A stretch of DNA of 64,000 bases, taken from Sphagnum compactum (Eukaryota > Bryophyta > Sphagnopsida > Sphagnales). Positions within the stretch are counted from its first letter, which is position 1. Every line of letters begins with the position of its first letter. Below are positions 35,947-48,654 of this stretch, piece after piece. The position numbers and the translations under genes were made by a program. The stretch is taken from contig OZ234494.1 of assembly GCA_965153455.1 (NCBI GenBank), positions 12,400,001 through 12,464,000 on the forward strand, in the 5' to 3' direction. Under the pieces are notes generated by a model that worked only from the letters and a program-made list of their open reading frames with translations, was not told where the DNA came from and ran no database searches.

Positions 35947-38489
35947 ATGCCTCCTGCTCCAGCTGCGCTCTCGCGCCTGCTTTTTCTTTCAGTTTTCCGC
36001 GTCGCGACTTGCGTTTCGCTCGTTTGCTTGCTCTCTTCCTCTCTTGCAGGTTAGTGATCAGACTCGTCGGAGTGGGTCGATGGGGGTATACGCACTACTC
36101 TCTCACGCCTTCTTCTTTCTTTTGTTGTTGTTGTTGTTGGTTCTACACCTCACCCATTAGCTTGTTTGTGGTTTTTCACATGTACCCTTGGTGCATACTC
36201 CCTCCCTGAATGTTTTGTGTAATAATGGAGGAGAGTGAAGAAGCTCTCAAAGCTCTCTTTCATGCATCCTCACGATGGGTTAGGTGGTGGCTTTCACGTG
36301 ATTCTCCATAGGAACACTCCGAGGTTCAGACTGTATACTTGAGTAGTATTCTCTTTGGCTATGGTTTTCCTCATCAGGCAGCAAAGTTTGGATTCCGAGC
36401 GAGTTCAGCTTTTTTGCAAAAAAAAAGAATAACCGCAAGTAGGAAAAAGAGTCATCTATTGAGGAAAGGTTCTTAACTCTAATCTCTCTTTTGATGTTGT
36501 GCAGATGCTGACTCTATTGGAGTAGTGTATGGACGGAATGGTAACAACCTACCAACACCACAACAAGCAGCACAACTGATGCAGGACAATGTCCTAACGA
36601 GAGTCAGAATCTATGATCATGATGCAACTGTGATTCAAGCTTTTTCTCTCACACAGATTAGGGTAATCATTGGGGTTATGAATAATGAGATACCAAACAT
36701 CGCCAATTCGCAACAAGTGGCGGATTCGTGGATTGCTGATAATGTAGCTGCTTACATTAACCTCACCAACATCAATGCCATAGCTGTTGGCTCAGATGTG
36801 CTCACAGCTGCCAGCAATGTCTCCTCATTTCTTGTCCCAGCAATGCAGAATTTGTACAATGCATTGGTATCTCAAGGGATGAATCGATCAGTGAAAGTGT
36901 CTACCCCGATGAATTTGGAGATTTTGGAGGTTTCATATCCGCCTTCAGCTGGTGTGTTCTATAGTAGCCTTGTGCCAGTACTACAGCCATTGCTGGCCTT
37001 CCTCACAGCAACAGATTCGTTTTTCATGCTCAATGTGTATCCATTCCTGTCCTACGAGTACAGTCCCAGTAGCATCTCTTTGAGCTATGCCGTGTTCAAT
37101 TTCACTACAGGCATCCTGGATCAGGGCAGTAATCTCACATATTATAGTCTATATGATGCTCAAGTTGATGCACTCATCTCTGCCATGGCAGCTCTCAATT
37201 ATAGTTCTCTCACAGTGACAGTGACAGAAACTGGGTGGCCTTCAACAGGCGCTTTAAATGAGTCTGCAGCAAAGTTTGACAATGCTAATGCTTATCTCTC
37301 CAACCTGGTGAGGATCACTCAAACTAATGCTGGGACACCTCTAAGACCTGGCCAGGAGATTGATGCATACATCTATGACCTCTATGATGAAGATCTGAAT
37401 GCAGGGCAAATGTCAAACCGAAACTATGGACTCTTTTATGCAAATGGGACCAGTAAGTATGACATCAATTTTGTTACTGGAACTGTAGGAGGTAGATCAC
37501 CATCAGTGCCACCTTCAGGACCAGCTTCAGGACCAGGATCAGTACCACCTGGTGTGGGAAGTGGACAACCGCCAGCAACCCCAAGTGATACGCTTGACTG
37601 GTGTGTGGCAAAGCCTAGTGCAACCAACAGCAGCTTGCAACAGGGCTTGGATTGGGCATGTGGACCAGGACTAGCTAATTGTGGTCCTATACAGCGAGGA
37701 GGCGCCTGCTATTTACCCGATACTCTACTATCACATGCTTCCTATGCATTTAACATCCACTACCACTACTTCCAAACAGACTCAAGGTCATGTATTTTCG
37801 GTGGTGATGCAGAGCTGACGAATGTTGATCCTAGTGAGTAGTACACTTTCTGACTCTCTTTAAGTCTTGAGGGGTGGGGTTGACATCTGCTTATTTGCCT
37901 TGTTTCAGATGCTTGTTTGTGCAACATTCTGGTGACATTTCTACATAACAGAGCTGTTCTCTTAACAGATTGATTTTGGACCTTTTTGCAGGCTATGGAT
38001 CATGCTATTATGTAGCAAGGTAAATTCCTTTTTCTCTATCTTGCATTCATTAAATGGAGAATTCAAGCACATTTTAGTTTAATTTTAGGAGCTGCTTCAG
38101 TAGACAGCATCTAATGATGCATTGCACTTTGGTGGTTTAAAACAACTTGCAGAGGTTTTTCTGTCAGCAGAGGTTTAGGGCATCTTATATAAATCATGAG
38201 TCAGGGGAGCTGGATGAGACCTTTGGGCAAAGGAGCACAAATTTGTTCCAAAACTCAATTTTTTTGGTTTCAATTTTGGATCACAAATTGAGCTGCTGCA
38301 GCACTATTTCACATCTGTAGTGAGTTTTGAAACACTGTAGCATACAGGAATGTCTGCTGATATACCTTATCAATTTGTGTGTCTCTGTGCAGCCAAGCAA
38401 CAAATGTGGAGGGATCACGATTCACACAGTGTTGTTGGATTCTTCTCACTTTCGCAGTTGTGACTATGGTACTCTTCCTAACAGTGTAG
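35947..38489 (+). CDS. GPI-anchored glucan endo-1,3-beta-glucosidase (GH17 + X8/CBM43)
   Basis: Enzymes of this type cut callose and other beta-1,3-glucans at the cell surface, for example at plasmodesmata. Four exons (35947-36049, 36505-37833, 37992-38019, 38393-38489) join to 518 aa. Residues 1 to about 34 form a hydrophobic signal peptide. The GH17 domain spans about residues 38-360 (GVVYGRNGNNLPTP, KVSTPMN, NVYPF, NYGLFY), and the nucleophile E276 sits in VTETGWPSTG. A Pro/Gly/Ser linker covers 363-396. An X8 glucan-binding domain follows with its six cysteines (C401, C420, C427, C436, C464, C482). A polar stretch and a hydrophobic C-terminal tail (W502-V518) suit a GPI anchor. Odd: where the family usually has VGNE with the acid/base glutamate, this protein reads VGSD (D132). 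ATG 35947 is the first in-frame ATG. Confidence 0.93.
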
Positions 38490-39125
38490 TTATCAAGTGA
38501 GGTAGCCTGAGGTTGTTGGTTCCCATATCACTTTTGCAATACCGTCACCAACAAAAAGCCAATCTTTACGAATGCTTTTGGGAAGTAATCCATAGCTCTT
38601 ATTGACCACCCAGAAGTAGATGATCCCTCTTTGCAGAGCATATCCAGGCAATTTTTTAAAAATGCTTGCATAAATTTCAGACTGATGCTGAAAGAAGACT
38701 GAATAAAATAAGAACTAGAATATGGAGGTCTCAGAGGCCAAAACAGAGAGCTCCTTGTTGCTCCTTACTTTAGTGTAAATTTCAAGCTCCTTCTGTGCAG
38801 GAGATTGTGGGAATTGGGAGCAATACAGTGCAAGAGCAAAGTAGAAAATAAGCTAGAGTTGAGACCTGGAGGTCTGAGACCAGGAAGGTTGATTCTCCTG
38901 CACTCTGCTCATCTGCTCCCCACTGTCACCATTTTTGTTCAATTAGAGGTGGCTGTGAGCTACTCCCCCATGCTAATGTCCTGTATATGCGTATGAATTG
39001 CTGTTGATTTCGAGTGTTTGGTGAACTTGTTTAAGGTGTAACCATCTTGCATACATATCAAGTAGTGCTATTGGTAAGGACAACATTGGGTGTCTCCAAA
39101 GACCCATCCAATAAATACTCCCACT
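38490..39125 (+). other. 3' flank of the glucanase gene, no gene
   Basis: Likely 3' UTR followed by noncoding sequence. The open frame at 38805-38996 has no family signal. Confidence 0.4.
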
Positions 39126-39146
39126 AAACCCTAAACCTTAAACCCT
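39126..39146 (+). repeat. short telomere-like motif
   Basis: Three near-units of AAACCCT (one reads AAACCTT) in noncoding DNA. Too short to call an interstitial telomere array; it could be a chance telo-box. Confidence 0.6.
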
Positions 39147-41935
39147 ACTTTTGTGATGTGATAATACCAAAAATGGTCATTCTGCTAATCATGGTGCTAA
39201 TGGTGATAAGTTAAACATGTTACAACATGTTTGCTTTACTAGTTAATACATACGGTTGTGAAGTTTGGGATGCAACATTAGCATTTCAGAATGGAGTGGT
39301 GGAGGTGTTTTTAAAACATATCATGCACTAGATCATTTATATTTACCATGTGTTGAGTAAAAAAACCCAATACTTGGGAAATAATAATAGTTTAAGTTAT
39401 TTTGCCCAATGAATTCTCATAGTTTGTTGCAATTTGTTGTTTCAATCTTTTGTTTGTCCACACATCTAACATCTAATTTGTCCCAAAAAATCAAATTTAC
39501 TCGTTCACACATTGTGACTTCAAAGGGAATGGGCGACAATGGGGTCATAGATGTGCACCCACTCAAAAGTTCATGGAAAGCTTTCATAAAGCGCACATTA
39601 TTGGATATATGCAAATATAATTTGTTAAGTTATTGATCCTTAGTCCACTAACAAACCCCATCTCCTCCTCACTCCTTAAGATATTACACATAGGATCTTG
39701 TTGAACATATTCTATTAGCTCTCTACATTGAACATGGTATGGAGCCATGGTGTTGTGTTTCACCTCCCATCTTGAAGTTCCCCATCCACACTAATTTACT
39801 ACAAATATTTTGCATTGGTAATATCTAAAGGTCGTCCATCCTTGAAGATGATTTTGGGGGAAAAAAACTAGGTTACACCATCACTTTCTTTTTTGCCCGA
39901 AAGCCCAAACTTCCACATGCTTGGTGAGGTAATTCATGGCCATGACCAATTACAACATAAACATTTGTTTTCTGTGAGCATTACAATCGTCCTACCAAAT
40001 CCATGTCCACATGTGCAAAAATTATTGTGGCAAACATGTTTTGTGTAAAGTCTATGTTGCTTGATCTTGCCAAATAATATTTGTAATTGTGATACAAAAA
40101 AACTGCAAAATCCTTGATATTTTTAATCATCCTAATCTAGAAGTAGTTTTCTTAGAATTAGTTTTATGTCATGTTGATCCTTGAGTGGGTTACATAATTG
40201 ATATATTGATTAAGTTATAATAGTTCTCACACTTCATTTTATTTTGGAGCATTTTCTTGATACCACCTTTCAATTTAGTTGATTGATCTTCCCTTCCTTA
40301 ATGACACTATTATTTTTTCTTATGATAGTTTAATTGTCTTTTTAATAGGTTTGACAATTTTGGCAACATGTTAATGATTTTGCTTGCCTTACAAAGCACA
40401 ACTAAGATAACATGAAGATCTTTTGTAGTTAAAACTACTAGAATGGAGACTTTATAACAAATTAATTTTGTGTTGGTTGCATGGAATAGGTTTTCATGTG
40501 TGAGGATGTGCTTCCTTATCAAACTTATATGAAACAATGTTCATCAACAATTGGATTTTCTCATGGGGAATATATAATAACAAGAATATTTTTTGTGGTG
40601 CAACTAGTTGTTCAATTGCACAACCTTGTAACACCTTTCACCAAAGACAGCCAACCCGAAAAGATTGTTGGGTTGACAAGGTAAAGTTGAAAGTGCAATT
40701 CCATACAATGGTCAAAATACATGTTAGCATTTGAAACATGCATTTCCATGCACAATTGAGAGCATCATTGAAATATTGTTGTTTTTGCCAAGTGTATATG
40801 ATTTTTCATTGAAACAATTCTACAAAAAATAAACCAATGAGCAAGGTAACCTAAAAACTTGCATGGGAAAATGGTAAAAGAGAAAATGGTCCATCCATTG
40901 AAAAATGTGTGCCATGAAAAGATTGACAAAAATTATATTGAGTTGTTTTCTTTTTTGTCAATGATGGAAAAGTTACATTCATTTTAATTGAAATGCAAAA
41001 GGCTTAAATAGTGGTTCGCTATAGTCCATCTTTTGACAAAGAAAGATGGAGATAACACATTGATTAGCATTGGTCAATGGAGGAGAGCCATATCAAGATC
41101 TGACAAATAATCATAGTTGTGATTAATGTTAGTTTTGAAGTGGCCAAAACATAATTGTGGTTTTCAAACTCAAATGGAAGGTGGTATTTTGACATAAACA
41201 ATTGTGAAAATTGTGGGCTATGTTTACAACAATGTTTTATGAATTTCCAATACTAAATAACGAGACCAACACAAGATTTAACCATGCAATCCTTGGGAGT
41301 TTTTTAACCCACCAATATGGCTCAAAATCTTCATGGCCTTGGTTGGAATGCAATCACAACTTGAAATTAACATTGGTAGCTAGAAGATGAGAGAATACAT
41401 TTTATAAGTGATTGAAGTGATCAATATTGAATGTCTTTAAGTAAATATGAATGTCATTGGCATGCATATGGTGTTTGAAGGTATTAGAGGCATTTCAATG
41501 GCCTATTATAACCATGGTGTTGTGATTATCTAACCTTGGGCTCACATTTAAAGCCTAAATTAGACAAGGATTATGCTTGCCAACAAGCACAACATAAGGT
41601 GATAATTAAAGAAAATGAAATAGTTGCAGACAAATATAAATGGATTGCATTTTAAAGTTTATTAAGAAGTGGTACTTTTGTGGAAAGCCAAATATTTAGT
41701 AAAAATTGATGCCTAATTTGTTGGTGCACAACAAGAAAAATAAGCATATTTACTAAACCTAAATAATTAGTACAAAAAAGATTGAGTTGAAAGAAAGAAA
41801 TGATATACTTCATTTCAATTAAAAATTACCTAAAATTTTATCAAATGTTTTTAAAGGTGACTTGTAAATAGCTTATAAAGCAACAAATATGTAAATAATG
41901 ATCTACAAATTGGATCAAAATACATAGTTGTTTAA
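39147..41935. other. AT-rich intergenic DNA, probable old element fragments
   Basis: No gene is supported. Minus-strand reading of about 39650-40080 gives protein-like pieces (KDGRPLDITNAKYL, NVDGELQDG) broken by stops, and 40310-40537 minus is open for 75 codons. Both look like remnants of a transposable element on the minus strand, but I do not recognise the family. The rest is AT-rich filler. Confidence 0.35.
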
Positions 41936-41939
41936 AGTA

Positions 41940-42231
41940 GGGTTTTTTTTTCAAATTCCTCAAGTAGGTGCACTAGTTAGGATCCTCAGCATTAATTAGC
42001 AATAAATGGCGACTGTCCTGGTGGACTAATAGATTTTTTTTGGAATCCTGCCTAGTTTTGGCAACCTGCAAGAACACCATGTCTAAATATGGCGACTTTT
42101 AAGTTTTTTTAGTCAAGATATGACGATTTTTTTTTTAAATCTCAAAAATCCTTTTGTTGAATGCGCCAGCCCCCTTTTTTTTTGTCACCAAGTTGCAAAA
42201 CTTCGCGAAAAAAAAAAAAAACAAAAAAACT
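41940..42231 (+). mobile_element. small A-tailed insertion with 7-bp target-site duplication (SINE-like)
   Basis: The flanks (…TTGGATCAAAATACATAG… and …AATCAAAACACATATTTTTATT…) are contiguous in a relative at 48593-48653 but here are split by about 295 bases. TAAAGTA stands on both sides (about 41933-41939 and 42232-42238). The insert ends in an A-rich run (GAAAAAAAAAAAAAACAAAAAAACTG). No reading frame is evident. This is what a retrotransposed SINE or short processed insert would leave. I could not confirm Pol III A and B boxes. Confidence 0.6.
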
Positions 42232-42238
42232 GTAAAGT

Positions 42239-44180
42239 ACAAATGTAAGAATCAAAACACATATTTTTATTAGTTAGTTAGTATAAAATCCAACGTTGTC
42301 ATTATAAAATTGTCATCATATATACGTATTGTACTCTTGTTATAGTTTACAACTTCCTACTGTGAGGACACATTTATGAGTGCTTGAAGGCACATGTCCT
42401 AGTTGGGGCATGGCTGTAAACCAAAGAATGTTGCCAATGGAAGCATTCATGGCTACCCTGTCACCAAAAAACGAGGACACTAATAAACAAAATGTAAAAC
42501 ATGCATATACTGAACAACAAATACACTCTCCAAACTTCATACTGGCCCGAGCCAATGGCCACCTAAATTCTGTCTAGAAACCAACAAAGAAACCGCCTTC
42601 TTCATCATAAAGAGGTTTTCGGTTTTCAGGGGGTCAGATCTCTCTGATCTCACTCTCTTGAGCCCACTGGCCTCTTTTCTCAAAGTCTTCAGACCCATAC
42701 AAATCACACGATCAAATTTCCTTGACACCATTACTCCATTTGACAAGATAGAAGACATGAATACAACACATCGACTTCCCCCAATCACTACTTCAAGAAT
42801 TCCTTACAAAGAACTACGCCCATCCCTTCTGTGATCGACCTTGTAGACTCAATGGACTACTGCAGTCCTTTAGAGTTCCCAAAATCAGGGTATTCGCTTT
42901 TGAAAAGCAAGACAACAAAACCGAAATACAAACAAAACACAAACACAGACTCTTGAAAAAAGTTGTTGGCCACTTTCGAAATCTCCAAAATTTCTCATCA
43001 TTCCCCCTTCTCAACCGTCATACCCAGTTCTAAGATAGATTCTATGCCTTTCTGAATACATTGCGCAGCGGATTGTTTTTGTACTTCCTTCAAGACAGAG
43101 ATCTACAAACCTCACCCCCACAACTTCTCCATCGCCCTCCAAAACCTCCACAGTGATCTCCCAAAATCTTCACAAAAGAAAAAGAATGAAAAAAAAATGA
43201 TCCCCAAGTTCTTCCTCAGAAGCCTCAAATAATCTCCTCATCACCTCATCTCCTTATCTCCTAAAAATCCCCCTTGCCAATCACTTTATAGAAATCTGAT
43301 CCACAAAGCCTTGAAAAGTTCTCATTGGGCTACTCATATTTTCTTCCATCTCCTAAACTATCTCACCTACTTCCTTTGTCATAACCTGCCAAGCCACCAA
43401 AAACACACAAAAATAGAAACATAGTAGATTAGATTTTTGTTTTATTTTAAAATTTTTTTTTAATGCCGTTGAAACACATTGCTGCTAGCAGTCCAATGCA
43501 ATCCAAATGGCCTTCACCCAAAAACAATTGACATTGTTTTCTGGTCACAACCCAAGATCTAGTTGGAAACATGAGCTTGTAACTAATTATGAGTATGATT
43601 AGACTTCTCCAAGCATTGCTGAAACGAACAAGCAAGATAGACAGATAACTGGATGGCAGTAGCAACGGTTGTCGGTGGTGTCGTCCAAAAATAGGAGTGC
43701 AGAGAGGAATTGATGGATGAGAGAATTGTGAGGAAAATGCGGAAGCACCAGGAGGGTTTATAAATGGCCGTGGTAGAGGAGGGAAAGTGAGTTGTAGCCA
43801 AAACGATGATGGAGAAAGGACAGCGAAACGAAACATGGCAACGAATGATAGCGGGAAAACTACGATGAGTTTCGCAATTAGACCCACCAACTAGCTCCTC
43901 CATACGCATTCTACCGTTGCGCCTGGCATACCTTGGGCCCGCCAACCCTAGCGAGCTCCTGCAATGCCAGGAATGTACTTCTTTCCAAGATTTTTATTTG
44001 GGGAGGGGGGGGTGTTGTGTTGCTTGAGTTTTTGCTTCTTAGGGGTTTTTAATTTTTTTAATGGCTCCTTCTTTATGTCCCCTGTTGGTGCAAGACATTC
44101 CTTATCCTCATTGTTCTCGCCTTTACACTTTAAGCAACCTTTCAAAGCATGTCAAGAGTGCCCACCCTTCTACTAGCTTC
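42239..44180. other. noncoding, unassigned
   Basis: The first 65 bases continue the repeat split by the SINE-like insert. After that the sequence is C-rich on the + strand to about 43400. Minus-strand open frames at 42537-43014 and 43447-43945 are serine- or basic-rich, overlap each other and show no domain, so I do not call them. A transcribed noncoding or young gene cannot be excluded. Confidence 0.35.
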
Positions 44181-44224
44181 ATTTCCTTTGTGCGCCTCGT
44201 TCTTTCCATTCATGGGAAAAAAAA

Positions 44225-46740
44225 TTGACCACTTGTTTTCGCCGATGTCTAATTTTAAGGAAAGTCGATGAGTATAGTCGCGTAGCTAAAGCTCTCCAAC
44301 CCATGACGTTAGCTATTCTTTCAGAGGACACCATTGTTGCCCTATGCCAGCTGCACCCCCTTCCTTTAGATCTTGTCCCTCCACCTATTTTTGACTATCG
44401 CTTGAACACACTTTTGTCCTGGATAGGATTTTATTTACCCAAACTTTAACCACTATTCCCCGTTTATTTTTAGGTGGGCTTTTTAAGATAATATATGAGC
44501 ATTTCTTAGGATGCCTCATACCAGAAGACCCATTTAAAAAGTTTTTGGAATTATTCCAGGATGTTGTGGTTGTTATTCGTGGGGATATCCCTAGGGCGAT
44601 GGCCCTAATGTTGGGGGTTAGCAGATTACTGGCAATGGCAAAAGACATTGGTGGCCTTCGTCCTATTACTGTAGGTAAGGTGTTTCTTCAACTTGTTAAT
44701 CGCTCCATTGTCCTACAGTTTCCGGGGCCGTTTTAAGAGCACCTATCCCCCCCCCCATTAGTTTGGAGTATTAACCCCTGGAGGTTATGAAGCCATCCCT
44801 TTTGGTGTCTGAGCCCTCTTCAACCTGCACCCTAATTGGGCCATGATGTAGGTCGACGTTGAAAACATTTTTAATAACGTTTTTCAAAAAAGTTGTGTGA
44901 TGTCGGGGGGCTTTTGGCAAACATTGTCCCTTTTATCAAGTTGTTTTATGGTGTTCATTCTTTTTTTACTACCAACATGGGTGGCATGTAGAGGGGGTTA
45001 CCATTATTGAATCATCTTCAGGCACAAGGCAGGGTGACCCCCTAGGAGGTCCTTTATTTGATTTGGTTCATTATCAAACTCTCCTAAAGACCATCGCGCG
45101 AACCCCTAGTTGCGTTTTTCCAGCCCTGGTGGACGATACCCACATCGTGCGGCCTATGAATGAGATTTCTCGTGCCTTTAACCACCTTTCGACCCAATTA
45201 ACCCAAATTGGGCTTAAGGTCAAGGTGTTAAAGTGCAAGTTTTGGAATCCATTAGGGACCTCTTTAAGCATAAAAATTCTTCAAGACCATTTTTTGGTCA
45301 CAAATGGCTTATGCATTTTAGGTGTGCTAGTAGGTTCTTAAGACTTTGCCACACATTTTTTGGATGAAGCTTTATTTCAATACATGATGCATATTGATGA
45401 TCTTCCTGTCTTGGGAGACACCTAGGTTGTTTTGGGCATTTTGTCTTCATGTGTAATTCGTCAACCTTCTTATCTCACACGAACAGTATCTCCTCCTTCT
45501 TCCTTCCTATCTTTTTTGGTAGTCGACAAGAAAGTTATGCATGTATGTGGGGACATTATGGGTCCGGGATCGTGGGAATCTTTTCAGGGCCCTTTAACGA
45601 AACATTAGGCTCAATTATTGATATCCTTTAGTGGTATAAGCCTTCTTTCTATGGAGGATTGTGCCCCATCTATTTTTCTAGGGATTTGGGTTTGTTGGGT
45701 TTGGTGGCTCCATATTTATGTTCTAGGTTTCCTATTTTCGATAGGCTCGTTTGGAGGAGTATGCTTCTCAGGTTGAAGGGGGCTCACACTTGCTTAAATC
45801 ATGCCTACATGAAAGCGCAAAATGGCCTTCCTCATTTAGCTAAAGAAATCCACCCTTCTTTTGAGAGTTTAGCTATTACTAACGCCCCAGGTCTATAGGC
45901 TTCTTTGATGGACATCCACCACGACACATCCTTAGGTCTATCTTGGAGGATGACTCCATATCCTTAGCATCTAGAACTCGCATTTGTTTTTGTTTAGGCA
46001 AGGGGGCAGGGTTATGGTTGATTGTTAGGCCATCTATTTGTTCATTTCGCATCGCACATTTTATTTTCACCTCAGCATTGCATTTTTGCCTTAGTTTGAT
46101 TCAGCCTTCGGCATCTAGTTTTATCACGTGTGAGTGTGGACACGGGTTGGATGCATTTGGCATGGGTTTAATTCGTTGCCCATTTGGAGGTTAGTGGATA
46201 ACCACACATGATGCCATCCGAGACATTATGTATGCCCTCGTTCGAAAAAATGGCCACGTTGTATGGAGAGAACAGTGGTATGCCTTTATGTCAGGAGTTT
46301 CATTACGAGCCGATTTCTGCATGACCCAAGAGGACCAGGTCTTCGTTGTTGATGTGGTGGTTATTAACCTGAGGATGGTTTCGAGTGTCATTAGTTGACC
46401 AACAGGTGCAGCTGTGAAACTTAGTGCCATTACTAATATATGCAAGTATAGAGGGCTTCAAGAAGGGCACCTCTTTATTCCGATGGCCATGGAGGTGCAT
46501 GGCACACCCAGGCATGATATGGATTGTTTCATTTGGGAGTGTGCTCATCTTTTCCATGATAGACAATTGGGAGGTTATTTATCCTTGTCTTTTTGCATTT
46601 AATTTTTCAGGCAACGTGTTAGTATTGCTCTCCAACGTGCTTTAGCCTCTACTATAGAAAGGACGATTGCATTGGCAGGTGATGTTTGTTCTAGACCTCC
46701 CATTATTATTAAATCTCACGATGCATGCAAACAACATTAG
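44225..46740 (+). pseudogene. dead non-LTR-type reverse transcriptase with endonuclease-like tail
   Basis: Reverse-transcriptase pieces appear in order across frames. GGLRPITVG is near 44653. Motif A (VDVENIFNNV, preceded by a stop) is at about 44851-44884. GTRQGDPLGG is near 45020-45050. The catalytic-pair motif reads LVDD (45125-45140) where Y-x-D-D is usual. Further on there is a C-x-C…C…H zinc-like motif (CECGHGLDAFG, 46131-46175) followed by RADF…VFVVDVVV (about 46305-46360). That layout resembles the restriction-enzyme-like endonuclease tail of R2-type non-LTR elements. The end (IALQRALA, ALAGDVCSRPP) runs to about 46740. Stops and frameshifts are frequent. The RT call is firm. The endonuclease call is inference from motif order. 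Confidence 0.8.
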
Positions 46741-46914
46741 AAAGGGTGTGGGTGAAATAGTTTCCTACCACGAAAGAGATTAATTCTCTTCTTTTTTTTG
46801 GGCCCTATGGGTTGTGCGTCTTTTGGTTTTTTTTGGCGTTCCTTTTTGTTTCCCCTGGGATGGTTCCAGTCATCGATCTTTTTACTGGATTTTTGTTGTT
46901 GAAAAAAAAAGTTA
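46741..46914 (+). other. 3' flank of the reverse-transcriptase relic
   Basis: T-rich sequence ending in a short A-run (about 46901-46910) after which the AT-rich direct repeat begins. It may be the element's 3' UTR and tail. Confidence 0.35.
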
Positions 46915-47170
46915 ATTAGTTAAAATTTCAAATTGATTACTAGATAATTAATATTTGAATTAATTATTAACTATATTAATGGCTAGTTAATTTGAAATTG
47001 AATTAGTTATTGATTTTTTTTGTTAGTGTTAAATTACTAATATTAATTACTAGTAAAAGTTTCAAACATTATAAATATCTCTTGCATGAATTATTTATTC
47101 ATTTAATAATATATATCAAAGTGCATGTATTTTTGAGTGTTGATGTGTTAGAATTTCACACTAACATTGG
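46915..47170 (+). repeat. AT-rich direct repeat, copy 1
   Basis: Shares with 48655-48915 the landmarks GATTACTA, TTAATATTTGAATTA, AACTATATTAATGGCTA, TTAGTGTTA, ATATTAATTACTAGTAAAA, ATAAATATCT, GTGCATGTAT.TTTGA and ATTTCACACTAACA. An inner part runs from TGTTAGTGT (47021) to ACACTAACA (47158-47166), a perfect 9-base terminal inverted pair, with a TATA-like ATAAATA inside. Confidence 0.75.
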
Positions 47171-48590
47171 CAACCATTCATAGGTTCAATTTTTGAATAT
47201 TTTTATAATAGTTCTAGCAATACATCTATGGAAATTTTAATTGTATTTTGAATTGAAAATTTGTAACTACTTTTGAATTATTTTTCTGTAATATTTCATA
47301 GAATTAATTTACATCCTAAAAGTATGATTTCACCAATAAAGGAATATATACCATTCTTTTTAAAATACTACACAAATTTATATCAAGAGTTATCTCTAGA
47401 CTTTTAATATATATTACAGTTTTAGTCAAACACTTGTTTATAGATTTTTAGCAACTAGGTTTTTCAAATTTGGAACCATTTTGTTTTAGTATTTTGTACT
47501 AGCAAATTTTTTTTATAAAAAATTGTATATATATATATACATATTATTTATTTTAAAAAAATTGTGCCAATTCTTGGAAAAAACATTAAATGTGGGGAAG
47601 AAACCCTAACATTTTGTGGGTAATATTATGATATGTGTTTTTATTTCCAATTAATCTAAAATAGTGTAGTCCAATGCATTGAGAAGCTTAACATCAATGA
47701 CAAAGTTGTTTTCAAAAGCCACATTGCTTGGAATATTTTCTTGTGATAGAGAAAATGCACAATACAATACTAGAGTATTTTTAAATTAGAACTCTTGAAC
47801 CAATGATTTATTTTCTTCAACCTCAAAATTGCATCGTAATTGAAAGAGTTTTTGGCCCATTATGTTCTTCTTATTATAAACATTTGTTTTGCTAACTTTA
47901 TCTACTAGACACGTCCATCAATTTTCTCTTGGCATTTCATTTGCTTTTGGCTGATTTTGGTTTTCCAATTGTTGTTTATAATGCCAATTTTCTTTTTGGA
48001 ACCATCACCAATGTGTTTCAAATGTTTACAACATCTGCAGGAGCAATTTTTACTTGCAAAAACATGACCAATGTATTCCCAATTTTTCTTACATTAATTC
48101 TTTTGTTGCTATCCTTATTTGACATCTATTAACATTTATTTTTGGCAAAGGTTGCATCACATACAACCCTTGTTACAAATTGATCCATAGATTTGTACCC
48201 ACTTATAGATTTTGATCACTTGTTGATCCTTTTGGTTAATTGGATCTTCCAATTATTTCATTCATGGTGTTTTGGACTTTAAGACTTACATTTACTAATC
48301 ATTGATTCTTAACGATCATGTATTGTTTGTTGCACATTGGAGTACTGAATACCAATTTAGATATTATTCATCACTAAATAACATTGATTATCACTTTTTA
48401 AATAAAAATTTTCATCAACATATCAAACTTTTATGGCTTGCAATCGAATGTTAGCACATGGCGATTTTAATGCATAAGGAGCCAACTAGTCATTATTTCT
48501 TTAATTACCAATTCAGCTTCTTATTTACCACCAATTTCATCCATACCTATTTCTAATAATCCATAAGTCCACTATTCTAAATGATTTGTA
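47171..48590. other. AT-rich DNA between two direct repeats
   Basis: About 1.4 kb with no open frame of interest except 47929-48132 (Phe/Leu/Ile-rich, no family signal). If the flanking repeats are LTRs, this would be a non-coding internal region, as in very small non-autonomous elements. Confidence 0.4.
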
Positions 48591-48654
48591 AGTTGGATCA
48601 AAGTACATAATTATTTAAAATACAAATGGAGGAATCAAAACACATATTTTTATT

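Noticed and set aside
43447-43945. Minus-strand open frames of 120 and 147 aa
   Set aside because: They overlap in two frames, are rich in Ser/Pro/Phe, and no domain or splice context supports them.
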